From positions 7,251,768 to 7,315,767 of the forward strand of contig CM055109.1 in assembly GCA_029204225.1 (NCBI GenBank): a DNA stretch of 64,000 nt, given 5' to 3'. Positions within the stretch are counted from its first letter, which is position 1, and the number at the start of each line of letters is the position of its first letter. The position numbers and the translations under genes were made by a program. Positions 23,483-35,426 of the stretch are shown one piece after another. The notes under the pieces were generated by a model. The model was not told the DNA's origin and did not search any database. It saw only the letters and a list, made by a program, of their open reading frames with translations. The stretch comes from Diphasiastrum complanatum. Taxonomy: Eukaryota > Streptophyta > Lycopodiopsida > Lycopodiales > Lycopodiaceae.

Positions 23483-23870
23483 GTAAAATTTAATTAACTT
23501 TAAGTACTTTGAAACTTTACTTTTTTGTTAGTTTTTGAGTTTTCAATAAACCCTTGCGCACGCAAGACGACCATATCAACGTTGCAAGGCTCTATTATCG
23601 CGCTGCACTTACTTTCGCCTTGCACGTTGATATGGCTCTATTATCGCGCTGCACTTACTTCCGCCTTGCACGTTGATATGGTGGAGCTATGGAAAATCCA
23701 TAACTTTCTCCAGGGTATGCTCCATTATTACAAACCCATGCCCTTCCTGAACAAATTACGATGGCAAATAATGGAGGACATCGGGACGACCATCTACCAC
23801 TCCCGACAAAGTACTAATGTTATGATATTATCATAATTTTATTGAATATTTTAATTTTTACATTTTGTAG
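23483..23870 (+). other. Probable intron in transposase relic
   Basis: Coding-like reading stops at AAAG|GTAAAATT and resumes after TTTTGTAG|TGGATG, giving GT-AG ends and an AT-rich body. Reading continues sensibly across the join. Confidence 0.5.
23571..23681. repeat. 46-bp tandem pair and inverted repeat
   Basis: Two copies of a 46-base unit lie at 23588-23633 and 23634-23679. A 19-base arm at about 23571-23590 (ACCATATCAACGTTGCAAGG) is the near-perfect reverse complement of the end of the second unit, so the RNA could fold into a hairpin. Confidence 0.85.
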
Positions 23871-24247
23871 TGGATGCTACAAAAGCGCTTCAAGTGCATA
23901 GAGATCAACAAACAATGGAAAGACAAAAATTAGCAAAACATTGAAAGAAATGTCTGGAGTGTCCACAAAAATATCTAGGCCTTGTCAACGATGGCATGAA
24001 TCTGAAGAAAACGATGTTACCTCATTTCGTTAGAGTGCCAAAAAATTGGAACGAGGCAGATTTTATTCAGGTTCATTTTGTTGGAGCACTTGTGTTTAAT
24101 GGCACATTGGAGTCGAAAGTATTTTTCAATTATCCCAATGTTCAAGAGACCTCAAGTTTCTTCAGCTTCCTCTCAAAGCATGGTAGTTTTGTGATTCCTA
24201 AGCTCGCACGCTGCTTCTCAAACATTCCCTTTTCAAGAACTGGCTAG

Positions 24248-24783
24248 GAAAATTGAGAAATATATTAGAATAGGGCACAATAGGCCAAGTAAGTCAACTT
24301 GAAGAGCACCCATTCTACCTAATAATAAGAAGGATTGCCTAACCATGCATAGCCCCATTTTTCTAAAAAAAAAGAAGATAATTGGTGTTCTTGAAAACAT
24401 GGGAGGTCAATTTCAAATAAAAAGTGAATGAACAGTTATTTTGATTGAATAAATAATTTTGTGCTAAATTTACTTAATTTATGATTGAATAGAATTTGAT
24501 ATTAAAAAAATGTATTATGCTAAACCACATTGCGGCTCCATAGAATTTCCATGTTCTAGTGAGTGCATAAATTACAAAACCTATAAAATCAAAAAATATT
24601 CTTTGATTTTTTACATTAATATTTTTCATATATTTTTTTTGGCTAAAGGTCCTGTGTATTCTTATCCCTCTTCGTTACATGGGTAGAACAAGTTTGGACA
24701 TGTCATGAGGTACATGACCATGATAGCATATCCATAACTTTAGCTACTAAGGCTTTGTAGGCATTTGCTCATGTGAGAGGGGT

Positions 24784-24826
<43 letters not shown>

Positions 24827-25650
24827 TCACCAAATGTAGAGATAATATGACTTGTTAAACATCTGCCATAAATGAGCTGGTGCTCGAGAAAACTAGCAAA
24901 GTATAGGAATGGAACCGGCAAGTCTTCTCAAAAACTAGTATCATAAAATACTTGATGATTTTTAATACTTGTGAAGGTTCCAACTAATTGATAATAGAAA
25001 TTTCATGTTTAAGTCTTATGGCTAACATACTAAAGAATTTATAGTGCCACTATACCAATAATGAATCAATAAATGGAGTTAACAAAAAAAAAAATAGTTC
25101 AAAGACTACTACTCGAGTATGCAAGGATTTGAACTTGGTGGGCAAGCCCTTGGCCAAGAATCCTCTCAAATTGTTACAAAGCCTTGAGCGAAACTTGAGA
25201 AGAACAAACAAATTTGAGACTTTTGGAGGAGGTAAAATAAGCCGAGCACATGCCCCAATTTGGAGGCTTAGTTACAGTAGTGTAGACGTCTCCCAATGAA
25301 AATGCATCAAAACTTGGATTCAAAAGAAAGAAACATTTGGATCATAGATGAAATTATAAAGGCAAGTTAGCACACATGAAATTTCAAGTTTCCATTGTCC
25401 TTTTGACAATGCATTCTAAGCAACAAACTTATGCTAGAAGCTCTACACAAAAAGGTGAAACATGGGAGTTGTTCATCTGTGGGCCATATATTTTAGTGAA
25501 TTCTTTTCAAGAAAGCCATGAGTGTGAGCATGCCATTATTTAGGATTATGTACAAAAGCAACTTTTATTCTTCCTCATGTATTCCGATAGAATGACTTCA
25601 GGGCAAAGCATCATTGTACTCTTTTGTGCTAAAACATAATTTTCATGTCA
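24248..25650. other. Unannotated AT-rich stretch with GT microsatellite
   Basis: No gene or transposon motif seen. A (TG)19 tract lies at 24788-24825. Confidence 0.5.
24788..24825. repeat. (TG)n microsatellite
   Basis: Uninterrupted TG dinucleotides, 38 bases. Confidence 0.97.
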
Positions 25651-26399
25651 TTCTAAGAATTTAGGCCTACAGCCAGAACTCTCATGTGGACAAGCAATGA
25701 GAGATTGGCACACAACACACAACACATGCACACAGACCCACATGCACAACTGCTATAAGGCAGCCCTCCATCGTTGGCTACCCACATACAAGAAAAAGAC
25801 CGCCACGGGGTGCCTGGGCTGCCCAAATGTCCCGAAGCCTGGGAAAATTGGTTTCCAAGATGCCAGGTAGCCCGGGCAACCCACGTAGCACAACGTAGCG
25901 TGCTCCTGAGCAGCAGCATGGCGCCACACAAGTCGATCCCCGATCACCGATACCTTTGCCCCAAGCAAATGCACATGGCAAATAATGTCAAGTTTGCATA
26001 TATATATATATATGGCTCCAGAGGAAGTTTCCACAAATGATTATGGGATAATTCTCTGGTTGCCCGGTGACATGGCGCACTGGGCAGCTTTAAAAAAAAA
26101 AATGTGTACCAGTGTGTGCCTGGGAGATTCCAAGCTCCCACACCTTCCCCCCCCAAAAAAAAAAAAAAAAAATTTGTTCCTAGGTTCATTTAGCTTGGTA
26201 TGCACCTTCTTCTTCAAGAGGCATACATTACTATGAAGAATCCATCTCAATCACTAAATGCTTTGGCATGGTCTTTGTAACTTTTTACTACTCATTCCAT
26301 AAAAAGGGCCAAGGCCTGTTTTAAAAAAGCAGAAGTATACCATTCATGTACTGGTTTGATCAGAGCTTCCAATGGAGGATTAAATTGAGTGTCTCAACT
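25651..26399. other. GC-rich patch and homopolymer runs, no gene
   Basis: 25790-25930 is GC-rich with imperfect inverted blocks around GCCTGGGCTGCC and GGTAGCCCGGGC. A TA tract lies near 25998-26013, and a C run followed by about 20 A at 26150-26171. Short frames here look accidental. Confidence 0.4.
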
Positions 26400-26798
26400 G
26401 GAAGGTGTAACATTCTACATTAGTATGATAATAGAGATCAAAACACCCAGTTTCTTCTCTGTCCAGCAGTATAAAGCAGTTTAAAATTTATTCCCATCTT
26501 GCAACCATCTGGAATAGCAACAGAAAGAACACTGATCCTTAATTGTTCGTCTATCTCAGATATGCTCATAGCATCGATAAATGATAAGCTTTCACTTGTT
26601 GATAATACAAACTCTCAGTGAAAAACTGAATACTAAATTGTGAGATTAGCATACTTACGAGCATCAAGAAACTATAGCAGGTTCGAAACATATATGATAT
26701 CTCACTGTAATCTAAAGAAAAGAATTAACTCGCACCGATTTTCACAGAATGATGGCTATTCATAGGTAGCCATCATAGGTAGTCAAAAGTTATATTTT

Positions 26799-27314
26799 TT
26801 ATCGCTCAATGGATTCTGCGAGTATGGAGGTTGTGTCCTTGCGAAAGGAATCCACATACTGATAAGCGGAAGGAGGTATTCCGAGATTGAGCTGGCCTTG
26901 TCTCCTGCCAGATGGTCTCATCACCACGAATGTCAGACATTTTCCTGTTAAAAACTTCTGCGCCTGTATGAGATCTGAGAGTAGTACTCTCACGGTGCCA
27001 ATCAGTTTGTCCCACAGACATCCGTGGTTGTAAATGTCGATTGTCACTACTGCGGTCTCTTTTTCGAGAAGCTTAGCATCTAGTGACAAGGTTAGAAAAG
27101 CATTCCAGTTGGGATTTTGGCGGTTGAAATCATCAGCGCTTGTGCGCAGTTTATGATTGGGTTCTACCCACGCAACTGCGTAAGTCCGGATGCTACCTCC
27201 GAAGCACGACCTTACATCCTTTAAATTTTGAGCTGAGAAAAGATAAAGATCAAGCTCATGCTTGACGGTTATGGACTCTTTGTTCCTCTTGCACGTTCTC
27301 CTGTACCAACCCAT
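26799..27314 (-). CDS. C2-domain protein, SRC2-like (paralogue 1)
   Basis: 171 residues in a single exon. A short basic N-terminus (GWYRRTCKRNK) leads into a C2 domain (about residues 18-140). Visible parts are LDLYLFSAQNLKDVRS, IRTYAVAWVEPNHKLRT, QNPNWNAFLTLSL, VTIDIYNHGCLWDKLIGTVRVLLSDL and a C-terminal VVMRPSGRRQGQLNLGIP. C2 domains bind membranes, often with calcium. Here the usual loop Asp cluster is incomplete, so calcium binding is doubtful. It differs from the copy at 39568 by about 16 mostly conservative residues and lacks one Glu near the end, suggesting both are maintained. The start is the first Met after a stop, and a TATA-like box lies 190 bases upstream. Confidence 0.82.
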   Translation of the reverse strand: MGWYRRTCKRNKESITVKHELDLYLFSAQNLKDVRSCFGGSIRTYAVAWVEPNHKLRTSADDFNRQNPNWNAFLTLSLDAKLLEKETAVVTIDIYNHGCLWDKLIGTVRVLLSDLIQAQKFLTGKCLTFVVMRPSGRRQGQLNLGIPPSAYQYVDSFRKDTTSILAESIER

Positions 27315-27503
27315 TTGTTAGATTTGTGGAAATTCAACTTCAGCAACAAAAGTGAAGTCAATGCCTATCGAGCCTGTTTTGCAACCTTATGCAATGAACT
27401 ATCGATCATCTAATGCTTAGAGAAACTGCAGCTCTTCTGAGCAAAAACTGGGGTAGCAGAAAGATTTGACAGTGTCTTTTGATGAAAGCTAAGAACAATC
27501 AAT

Positions 27504-27510
27504 CCTTATA
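27504..27510 (-). promoter_or_regulatory. TATA-like box of C2 gene 1
   Basis: TATAAGG within a block (GCATATAAGGATTG) also present upstream of the paralogue at 39407. Confidence 0.55.
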
Positions 27511-28227
27511 TGCCACAGAGAGATACCATATGCGTGAAATCAGAAGATACTATTGTGAGAGAGAGGTCACTGTAAGGAACAAAAAAATCAAGCAATCAAC
27601 ACCTCCTCGTTTCACACTCTCATTATTCTTTCCTTACTGACTCTCATGTCTCACCTTACACGCTGATGTCTTCATCAGGTTACGAAAGACTTACTCAAAC
27701 ACACTGAAGTGGGGAGCTTGTAAGTAGTAATTATGAACTCATATGCACACGAATTGTCTCAAAAATTTTGAACTAGCATGAATATGCACTCCACCATTGA
27801 GAAAGACGCCTCCAACTAACATGAATATCCACTCCACCATTGAGAAAGTCCCCTCCAACAAATTTAAGCCACAAAGTTCCAACGTCATCAGATTTACATG
27901 CACCTGAAGATTTTTCACAATATTCGGTGAAAGTTGTGATCTACTTTATATGTCAATTTATGCTAGAAAATGATGCCTAACTTTATATAATCATGTTTCA
28001 AATTTGGAGCAATCTGCATCTTGTGCCCGGCCAATTCGGGCCAATGTATCTTGTGCCCGCTCATTTTCTCTCTTGGCAAGTAAGATGACGGGACCACCTA
28101 TTTCATACTAACTTGCCCCTAGCAACTCAACATGTCGAGCAATGTCCTAGGTCCAAGGAATTGGGCTGGAATCGATCCTACATGGCAAAGGAGTTAGAAT
28201 AAAAGTAGAATTAATGTGCTATTGTAT

Positions 28228-30370
28228 TGTGGGTCCAACTTGGTACATTGATTCGGGAGCCACTAGTCATATGACAGGCAACAAAGACTGGCTCAATAGC
28301 CTGAAAGAACAGGACAAGGGAGCATTGTCTCACAAGCAAATGATGAAGTATGCAAGATTAGGGAGATAGGAAATGTTTCTATTCAACTACTTGATATTAA
28401 AAGCAAACCGATCAAGGAGGTACTGCATCAATTTGACTTGGTTTAACAGAACCTCCAATTGCTGATCTCTCATCTGATTACGATTATTCATATCATTTAG
28501 CGCCGTACTCAACTGTTGACAAATCACCATATAAAATGGTGCACCTGGATTCGCAGCTTGATTTGAAGTTTCTTCTACCATCTCGATTCATCTGTTCCTG
28601 GAAATTACTAAAATTAGTTAATATCTGATTAACTCATAGAAAAGTACAGTTGACCAAATTTGACTGAAATTGACTCCAACATGGTCAATTCACTATTTTC
28701 AGTTCATTTCATAGATAATTCAAGAAACTAAAAAAAAAACTAGAAATTTTGAGTTTTTGCACTTTTTGATTATTTTTTAAATATTTACGTTGTTTAAAAA
28801 TTCGTAAAAAACTCTGTCAGTTCTTTAGACAACCGAAATCAAAATCGAAAAAATGATTCACTGTTCGATTCCTAATCATATTGAATTAATGTCTATCAGG
28901 CTGTGTGCATGAAAGGGAAGATGTCCCGAACTCCTTTCACTAGGGACTCCTTCATAACAACAAAGATTCTAGAGCTGATACATTTGGACATCTGTGGACC
29001 TTTCGACATGATCTCGGTAGGTGGCTCAAAATACTACATTGACGACTATAACAAGTTCGCGAGAGTCTACTTCATTCACAACAAATCAGAAGCATCAAAA
29101 AGTTCACAAAATACATGAACTGGGCAGAAAGCTGCACATGAAGCAAAGTGAAGCAGATCAAAACGGATTGTGGTGGAGAATACATATCGAGCCGCTTCAT
29201 CGACTTATACAACGATCGAGAAATCCTTCACAAAAGGATTGCATCCTATACACCACAATATAATGGTGTTTTTGAAAGAAAGAACATGGCACTCATGGAA
29301 GCCGCAAGGTGCATGATGGCCTACTTGAAGGCACCAAGAGTGCTATGGGTTGAGGCAGTAGCTATAGTTGCCAACATCCAGAATAGGATTGGCAAATCAG
29401 GTGTTCCTCACACGACATCACACAAACTATGGTGGGGTAGAAAATCCAATCCGACACATGTTCGGATCTTTGGCAATGCAGCTTATGCACATGTACCAGA
29501 CAAGCTTCGAAAGAAGCTCGATGAGAAATTCGAACAAGGATACCTCGTCGGGTATGACAGCCATTCGTCGTACTACAGGATCTACATGCCAGAGACAAAT
29601 CAAGTGAAGACAGTTAGAGATGTCAAGTTCGATGAGACTAGAACAATGGCCGATAATAATATCAGCTAGCTATGAAGTCTTAGGAAAGTAGTACTACGAC
29701 CTGCCAACCATGACAGATTGAACAAAACCTAAACACTCAAATGAAGATGTTCAAATCCAACATCAGCTAAGCGACGAATCAGACGAAGAAAGAACAACAA
29801 GCATGCCTACAACTAGAACACCTGTAAACAGAAACGGTTTCACAGACCTAGCAGAAGAGACAAAGACAAGGATATTGTAGTGCCTGGAGAATCTCCCAAG
29901 AGATCAACATTGAGAACGAAGAGCGCCAGCCAGATTCATGCCAGGCAGCTCGACTTCGACATCTGAAGAGTTTTGTGGATTCAATGGCAAACCACAAACA
30001 TTCAAGGAAGCCATCGACAGTCCAAACAAGGACAAATGGATCCAAGCCATGAACGAAGAGATCGAATCCATGAAGAAGAATGAGTTATCATGACACTGCA
30101 GCCAGTACCAGACAAGCAAAAATTAGTGCAATGCAAATGGATATAAAAGCTGAAGTACAGATCGAATGGAGATGTTTCAAGGTACAAAGCTAAATTTGTA
30201 GCAAAGGGATTCTCTCAGAACTACGACATCAACTACATTGAGACCTTTTCTCCAGTGGTGAAACATGCGTCCTTATGTTTGCTATTTGCATATGCAGTCG
30301 CTTATGACCTCAGGATTCACATAGTTGATGAGAAGACAATAGTCTTACATGGCGAGTTAACGAAGAAGTC
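28228..30370 (+). pseudogene. Copia protease-integrase-RT relic
   Basis: Copia pol in order. The protease reads WYIDSGATSHMTGNKDWL at 28237. Integrase runs about 28895-29670, with LIHLDICGPF, IKTDCGGEYISS, ASYTPQYNGVFERKN and LKAPRVLWVEAVA, then GYLVGYDSHSSYYRIY. A linker follows (SPNKDKWIQAMNEEIESM). The RT start reads RYKAKFVAKGFSQNYDINY, TFSPVVKHASL and VLHGE, where it is cut off. A non-copia insert sits at about 28420-28890, and there are multiple frameshifts. Confidence 0.85.
28420..28890 (-). other. Insert within copia relic
   Basis: Interrupts the protease-integrase interval. The minus strand has a 64-aa frame (28387-28581) rich in Asn/Gln, reminiscent of the N-terminus of a gypsy Gag, but this is weak. 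The rest is AT-rich and featureless. Confidence 0.3.
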
Positions 30371-30539
30371 TACATGGACCAACCTCTGATACTCGCTCCA
30401 CAACTCACTCAGGATATCTAAATTCAAAAGAAGCATGGCTATCTTAGACACCTAACTGTGTTTCACTCCCTTCATGGCTGTCTTCGACACCTACAAGATA
30501 TCCTTCCTGTCGATCTAAGTTAAAGTCTGGAGCTATAGT
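30371..30539. other. Junction sequence
   Basis: Short stretch between two copia relics on opposite strands; it does not read as protein. Confidence 0.3.
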
Positions 30540-31015
30540 TTGGTAAAGATCCTGTTATAATTTGCATGTTGGGTTCTCTCTATTTATTCCACATACTAGA
30601 AACCCAATAAGCTAGCATCAAAGTTATTCAAACCCAACTCGTTGGCATTATCAGACCAGTAGGAACCCAACAAATTGGACCTATACTCACCTCCACTATC
30701 AAATCTTAGGATCTTGATCTTTCTACTTGTTTGGTTTTTGACCATTGCCTCGAAGCTCTTAAAAGTGGCAAAACCATTGGATTTCTAAGTAATCCACGTC
30801 TTATGAGACATATCATCTATGAAAGTGACAAAATAATATGCTTTACCTAGGGACATTATCCTCATAGGTCTGCAGATTTGTGTCAATTAAATCCAAGATC
30901 TTCTTTGTCCTTGCAATACCACCACACTTAAACTCTCATAATGCTGCTTGCCATACACGCATGATTCACAGATCGTCTTTAGGTAATCTTCCAACGGAAG
31001 TTTTCTAGAAAGCTT
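30540..31015 (-). pseudogene. Copia integrase relic, minus strand
   Basis: The minus strand reads LPLEDYLKTICESCVYGKQH (the GAG-pre-integrase Cys pair), AYYFVTFIDDMSHKTW (core Asp), FKSFEAMVKNQ and ILRFDSGGEYRSNLL (core Asp). It breaks off on both sides, sandwiched between plus-strand copia and gypsy relics. Confidence 0.85.
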
Positions 31016-31019
31016 TCGT

Positions 31020-33255
31020 GATAGCGGATGACGTTGACTACTACCTGAAGTTCGTGAACTACAAAATGGGTACAAAGAGTTTGGACTCTTATATCCAGGA
31101 ATTCATGGACCTATGGAATATGGTTCCATCATTTGATGAAAAGTTGGCACTTTGGTAGTTTGTCCTAGGTTTGTCAGCCGACTATCAAAACGAATGCAGA
31201 CGAAATGTGCTTCAAAGCCTCGAGGATGCATTTCGGATTGTGAAAGCATATGATTCTACGGTGGTGGCATCCAAGAAGCAGTTTGCGCAAATTCCAACCA
31301 CTTTGAAAATCAAGAAGGGAAAGAAGCATGGTCTAGACCAAGCAAAATATTTGACGAATTAGATAAAGCAGCGTCAGAACAATGTGCTTTTGCGTGTGTT
31401 CCCGTGACCCAAGAAGCCGAAGAGAATGAGATTTAAGAAATCTATGTCCTAGGAAAAGGATAAAAAAGAGAACTTATGTTTCGTCCTGCAAAAAGCCTGG
31501 ATATATGATGAAATTTTGTCCAAAAAGGAAGAAAATGTCTGTCATATGATTGAGATCCCAAGAGGCAATGGTGAGACTTTGGAAATTAACCTGATAGATT
31601 GTGAGTGTGAATGTTCTTTCAGTACTACTTCTTTCTTGCCTTCCGTTTAACTGGCACAGCTAAAGATCAAGAAGTAAGTATTCTATTGGATAGTGGTTAT
31701 TCTATTCATTCTTGTCTTGTGTAGAAACTCAGCTTGGAAATCGAAGCCAACAATCATAGAAATAAAGTTTATCTAGCTTCAAGAGCAAAGTTGGAGACTT
31801 GGAACGTAAAAGTCCCGAAGCTCTCAGTTTTGATACAAGGACACATAGAATCAATAAATTTTCATGTTTTAGACTTAGCCCGTACTGATTTAATTTTAGA
31901 TTATGAGTGATTATTTAGTAAATCATCTTTCTTGATAATTGATTTTGAGAAACGTGTTCTCACTTTCAAGGAGGGTGGTAAGTTATTTTTGCTATTCCAG
32001 TTGTGGATGTTCCGGAAATGAATCTAAATGGTTGTGAATTCTCTGCAATTCTTAACTCAGTAAATTTAGATCATGAACAAGCAATGAAAGAACAGATCAT
32101 AAATGAATTTAGAATGTTTTTTCATCTGAATTACCTCATGGTTTGGCATCGTCTAGGTCAGTTGACCAGAGGATTGAGTTAATTCCAGGAAGTCAACCTG
32201 TCTCTAGACAACTTTAAAGATTTTTTCAGAAAGAGGAGACAGAGATTTCAAATCAAATAGAAAACTATTTGAGGATGGGACATATACAACCTAGTAAATC
32301 ACCATGGGGCACTCCTGTTCTTCTTAATGCGGAGAAAGATGGAGGTTTTCGGATGTGTGTTGATTGTAAGGGGCTAAATAAGGTGACTATCAAAAATAAA
32401 TATCCATTACCCAGAATGGATGACCTTGTAGATCGCTTGGGTGGAGCTAAGTATTTCACCAAGATTGATCTCAGGACAGAGTACCATGAAATAAGAATTA
32501 AATCAGAAGATGTTCAAAAGACAGGATTTTGTTCTGGATTTGGTCATTATGAGACCTTAGTGTTGCCATTTGGATTAACGAAGGCTCCAGCAATGTTCCA
32601 GCAAATGATGAATGATTAATTTTGTCCATATTTGGGGAAGTTTGTGGTAGTCTTCCTAGACGATATTCTCGTTATAGTAAATCATTGATGGAACACATAG
32701 AGCATTTAAGAATCACCTTGATGAAACTCCGGTGGGAGTTACTCTACGCTAAAGAGTCCAAGTGTGATATCTTTAAGCAAGAGTTGCTTTATCTTGGCCA
32801 TAAGATCACAGTTAATGGGATCAAGATTGACGAGGATAAAATCAAGTTGTGATTGAGTGGCCAATTTCGGGAACTGTGAGGCAAGTAAAGTCATTTTTAG
32901 GATTTGCACTTTTCTTCAAGAGGTTTATTGAGGATTATGTTAAGTTAGTAGCTTTGCTCAATAATCTGACAAAAGGGTTTGTTAATAAAAAGAAAAAGAG
33001 GAATCAACCTAGTCCGCCTGTTGTTTGGAACGAGAAATTGAACCAATGTTTTGAGAAACTTAAAACAATGGTTGTTTCAGCTCCCGTGTGACAAATTGCA
33101 AATTCGGACCTACCTTATGTCGTGAGAACAGACGCAAGTGATATTGCAGTTGGAGCAGTTCTATTACATATGGATAGGCTACTAGCGTTTGAGAGCAAAA
33201 TATTCAATGGTCCTCATCACCAACCGAATACACATCTCCTCGATAAAATACTCTG
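31020..33255 (+). pseudogene. Ty3/gypsy gag-PR-RT-RNase H relic (plus strand)
   Basis: Related to element A but distinct. Gag spans 31020-31360 (YYLKFVNYKMGTKSLDSYIQEF, FVLGLSADYQNE). A damaged zinc knuckle lies at about 31475-31545 (GYMMKFCPKRK). The protease at about 31660-31990 has SILLDSGYSIHSCL. RT at about 32090-32850 has [45 protein letters not shown] and VVFLDDILV. RNase H at 32849-33255 has RQVKSFLGFALFFKRF and VVRTDASDIAVGAVL. It also has a Lys-rich stretch (NKKKKRN) where element A has its larger one. Several stops and frameshifts. No integrase follows. Confidence 0.9.
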
Positions 33256-33289
33256 TGTTTCTAAATCAACATTGTCCACATTTCTTTTG

Positions 33290-33640
33290 GTCTGAACAAT
33301 GTTTTTATGTAACGGATTTCATGATCAAATTCTTGCATCAATTCAGTCCATCTAGCTTTTCTCCCCCAAAGATCATGTTGGTTGCAAAAATACTTAAGAG
33401 GCTGGTGATTACCATACAAGAATCAACTAACTAAGAAAGATAAGAAGATTGTGGAACAAGGCTAAATCAGAAGCCTAAAATAGTTGACTTGACTAGTATG
33501 AATGCAACTAACATAGTTAACCGATCCACTACAACCCAAATAGAATCATTTTGTCATTGGGTCTTAGGAAGTCCAACTACAAAATCCATAGATATGCTTT
33601 CCCATCTCTTGTTAGGGATATCTAATGGATGAAGCTAATA
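33290..33640 (-). pseudogene. Chromovirus A fragment (RNase H end and integrase), minus strand
   Basis: The minus strand reads LKYFCNQHDLWGRKARW and EFDHEIRYIK, the end of RNase H. Past a deletion it then aligns with element A 1230-1340 (integrase core, minus-strand codons for KWESISMDFVVGLPK). The plus-strand RNase H of the neighbouring relic ends just beside it, making a head-to-head junction. Confidence 0.75.
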
Positions 33641-33936
33641 TTTATCATCCTCATTAGGATGGTTCTTGATGATTGCTATGAAAAATATAGTGACTTCACA
33701 AAAAATAAGAATTGTTGGTGAATATGATGCTCGGTCCTGCTGTAGGTAGCTAAGAAAAATGTCTTCTGTTTTGCTCACATGCTTTTGCAAGTCATTACCA
33801 TTCCACTTTATCGTCATAGGCTAATTCCGGAATGTAATACTTGAGTGCTCATCTTGCTCTCATACTCAAGTTGTGGCTTGTCCCAAACGGACTTGTAAGT
33901 ATCACATTCTTCTAATTGCATTGATACCTCCTCAAT

Positions 33937-33940
<4 letters not shown>

Positions 33941-34026
<86 letters not shown>
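33941..34026. repeat. (GA)43 microsatellite
   Basis: Uninterrupted GA, 86 bases. Confidence 0.97.
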
Positions 34027-34029
<3 letters not shown>

Positions 34030-34207
34030 GTGCTTTAGCTTTGCTGTCTTTTCTACACCATTCATATTTTTGCTTTTCCACCTTCTTTTTGTCTCATCTT
34101 CATGTTGTGTTTCCAATTCTTGTAGGGTGAGATATATAGAATGTGAATCAGAAGAAAAGAAAAAAAGGACGTTAAGGTTAAGGTCTAGAAATTTAGAAGT
34201 TATGTGA

Positions 34208-34211
<4 letters not shown>

Positions 34212-34289
<78 letters not shown>
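34212..34289. repeat. (GA)39 microsatellite
   Basis: Uninterrupted GA, 78 bases, 185 bases from the previous tract. It is followed by the R1-type repeat. Confidence 0.97.
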
Positions 34290-34292
<3 letters not shown>

Positions 34293-34480
34293 CACAAAAT
34301 TTCACATAGTTCCTCTAGCCAAGTCAAGACCAAACCTTTGGAAACCTTTATTCATAAACTAGCAAGAAAAAATAAAGTTGAAAAGATCATATAGTACTCA
34401 GGAAAACACATTAAAGTAAAAGTTGTTTCAAGGAATCCAGCTAGTACCGATCACCATCCCACCACAATGTTAGGGCTCTA
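34290..34480 (+). repeat. R1 repeat, copy 1
   Basis: Aligns with 57430-57610: shared blocks are GACCAAACCTTTnGAAAnC, TTTATTCATA and ATCCAGCTnGTACC...CACCATCCCACCACA. Part of it recurs at 52750-52853. The GA tract precedes it here and, much shortened, at 57420. Confidence 0.75.
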
Positions 34481-34971
34481 TATACAAGGCTTATGGAATG
34501 AAACAATACAGCAAATTGAAATCTCCAAGTTAAAACATAGCAATACATGTGTAGACATGGTAATGTTTAGGAAGCCAGATTTCATTATAGGGCTTTAGTA
34601 ATCCTACAACTAAAAAATGTTCAAACAAAATCTGCACCAAAATAGCATACATTGTCATAGAAAACTAGCAAGCGGAAAAAAGTAGCATAGAATAAGGAAT
34701 ATCATAGCTATTCACAGCTTCATTGAAAGAGAAGGTAGGGCGCAAAGAATAGTAGGTCCTCCTTCATTTGTTGATAGAATAAAGCAGTAATCGAATGTCA
34801 TGTGTGCATTAGATTTAGGGTGAATGAATCCCCACCGTTGAACAAGTGCTAAAGTTTCTTTTGAGGGCTTTTACAAATTTATTTGCATGAACACATCTAC
34901 CTGGCTTATAAGTGTTTCCTCAATGCTGTAAACTGAGCATGATATAGTAGGTTAGAATACAATATTATCCA

Positions 34972-35002
<31 letters not shown>

Positions 35003-35426
35003 TCTCACAGAGTATGCTTTTGGTATTATCAACCTGAGGGATCATAGAGAATCAAACCTAGGTGGGCCATCCCACCAACCCAACCACAACACACCAACTC
35101 GCCACTGAAAAAAAATTGATGTCAAGTATGGGTGCGCGTACATATAAGGACCCGTGCCATGTGAAATGCAAGATTTGGGCAACCCTTTGGAGTAGTGCTC
35201 TAGAAACCAGCACATCACAGGAATGGAATGAGCATAATTTTGCAAAAATTGATATAATAAATTCTTTGACATTTTTTATATCAGGGATATAAACCCTTTT
35301 ATGAGTAATACTTCGAAAAACTGTGAAGCTTTAAAAAAATGCAAGCGTTTTTTTCAGTATAACTCAAAAGAGGTTTCTCGTGCTTTTGGAGCTCCTTGTA
35401 GAGTTGTACAAATTTCTAAATCTAAC
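34481..35426. other. No gene recognised
   Basis: Only a (GA)13 tract at 34977-35002 stands out. Confidence 0.5.
34977..35002. repeat. (GA)13 microsatellite
   Basis: Uninterrupted GA. Confidence 0.95.

Larger units (their letters stand above)
22880..24247 (+). pseudogene. DNA-transposase-like gene relic, unclassified
   Basis: Conceptual reading across frames gives, in order: CIICCSSCCLQKLNN plus IEELRSSFFFGK (Cys-rich N-terminal part); YVYFLNATEVCQKAYKAVHA and IGNSRLQRMHA; LPNSLYFHLPNNFTKLEIYL; FWFGEDSKKSQMTICSTCKL; HRDQQTMERQKLAKH; then GLVNDGMNLKKTMLPHF, IQVHFVGALVFNG and KVFFNYPNVQET. The order resembles a family of uncharacterised eukaryotic transposase-like proteins with a DGM...K.LPH core and a preceding CxxC pair, but I cannot name it. 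It is broken by stops and frame changes and seems truncated after 24.25 kb. A probable intron lies at 23483-23870. Confidence 0.55.
26400..28140 (-). repeat. Inverted segmental duplication, left arm
   Basis: Reverse complement of about 38270-40530. Matching extends well beyond the gene. 26400-26600 pairs with 40370-40525, 27340-27720 with 39180-39545, 27900-27990 with 38470-38650, and 28015-28140 with 38370-38440. The right arm has extra sequence at about 38650-39180. The arms are about 10 kb apart. Confidence 0.85.

Noticed and set aside
25651-26250. Many short ORFs on both strands
   Set aside because: Overlapping in all frames, with homopolymer-driven Lys/Phe runs and no motif.
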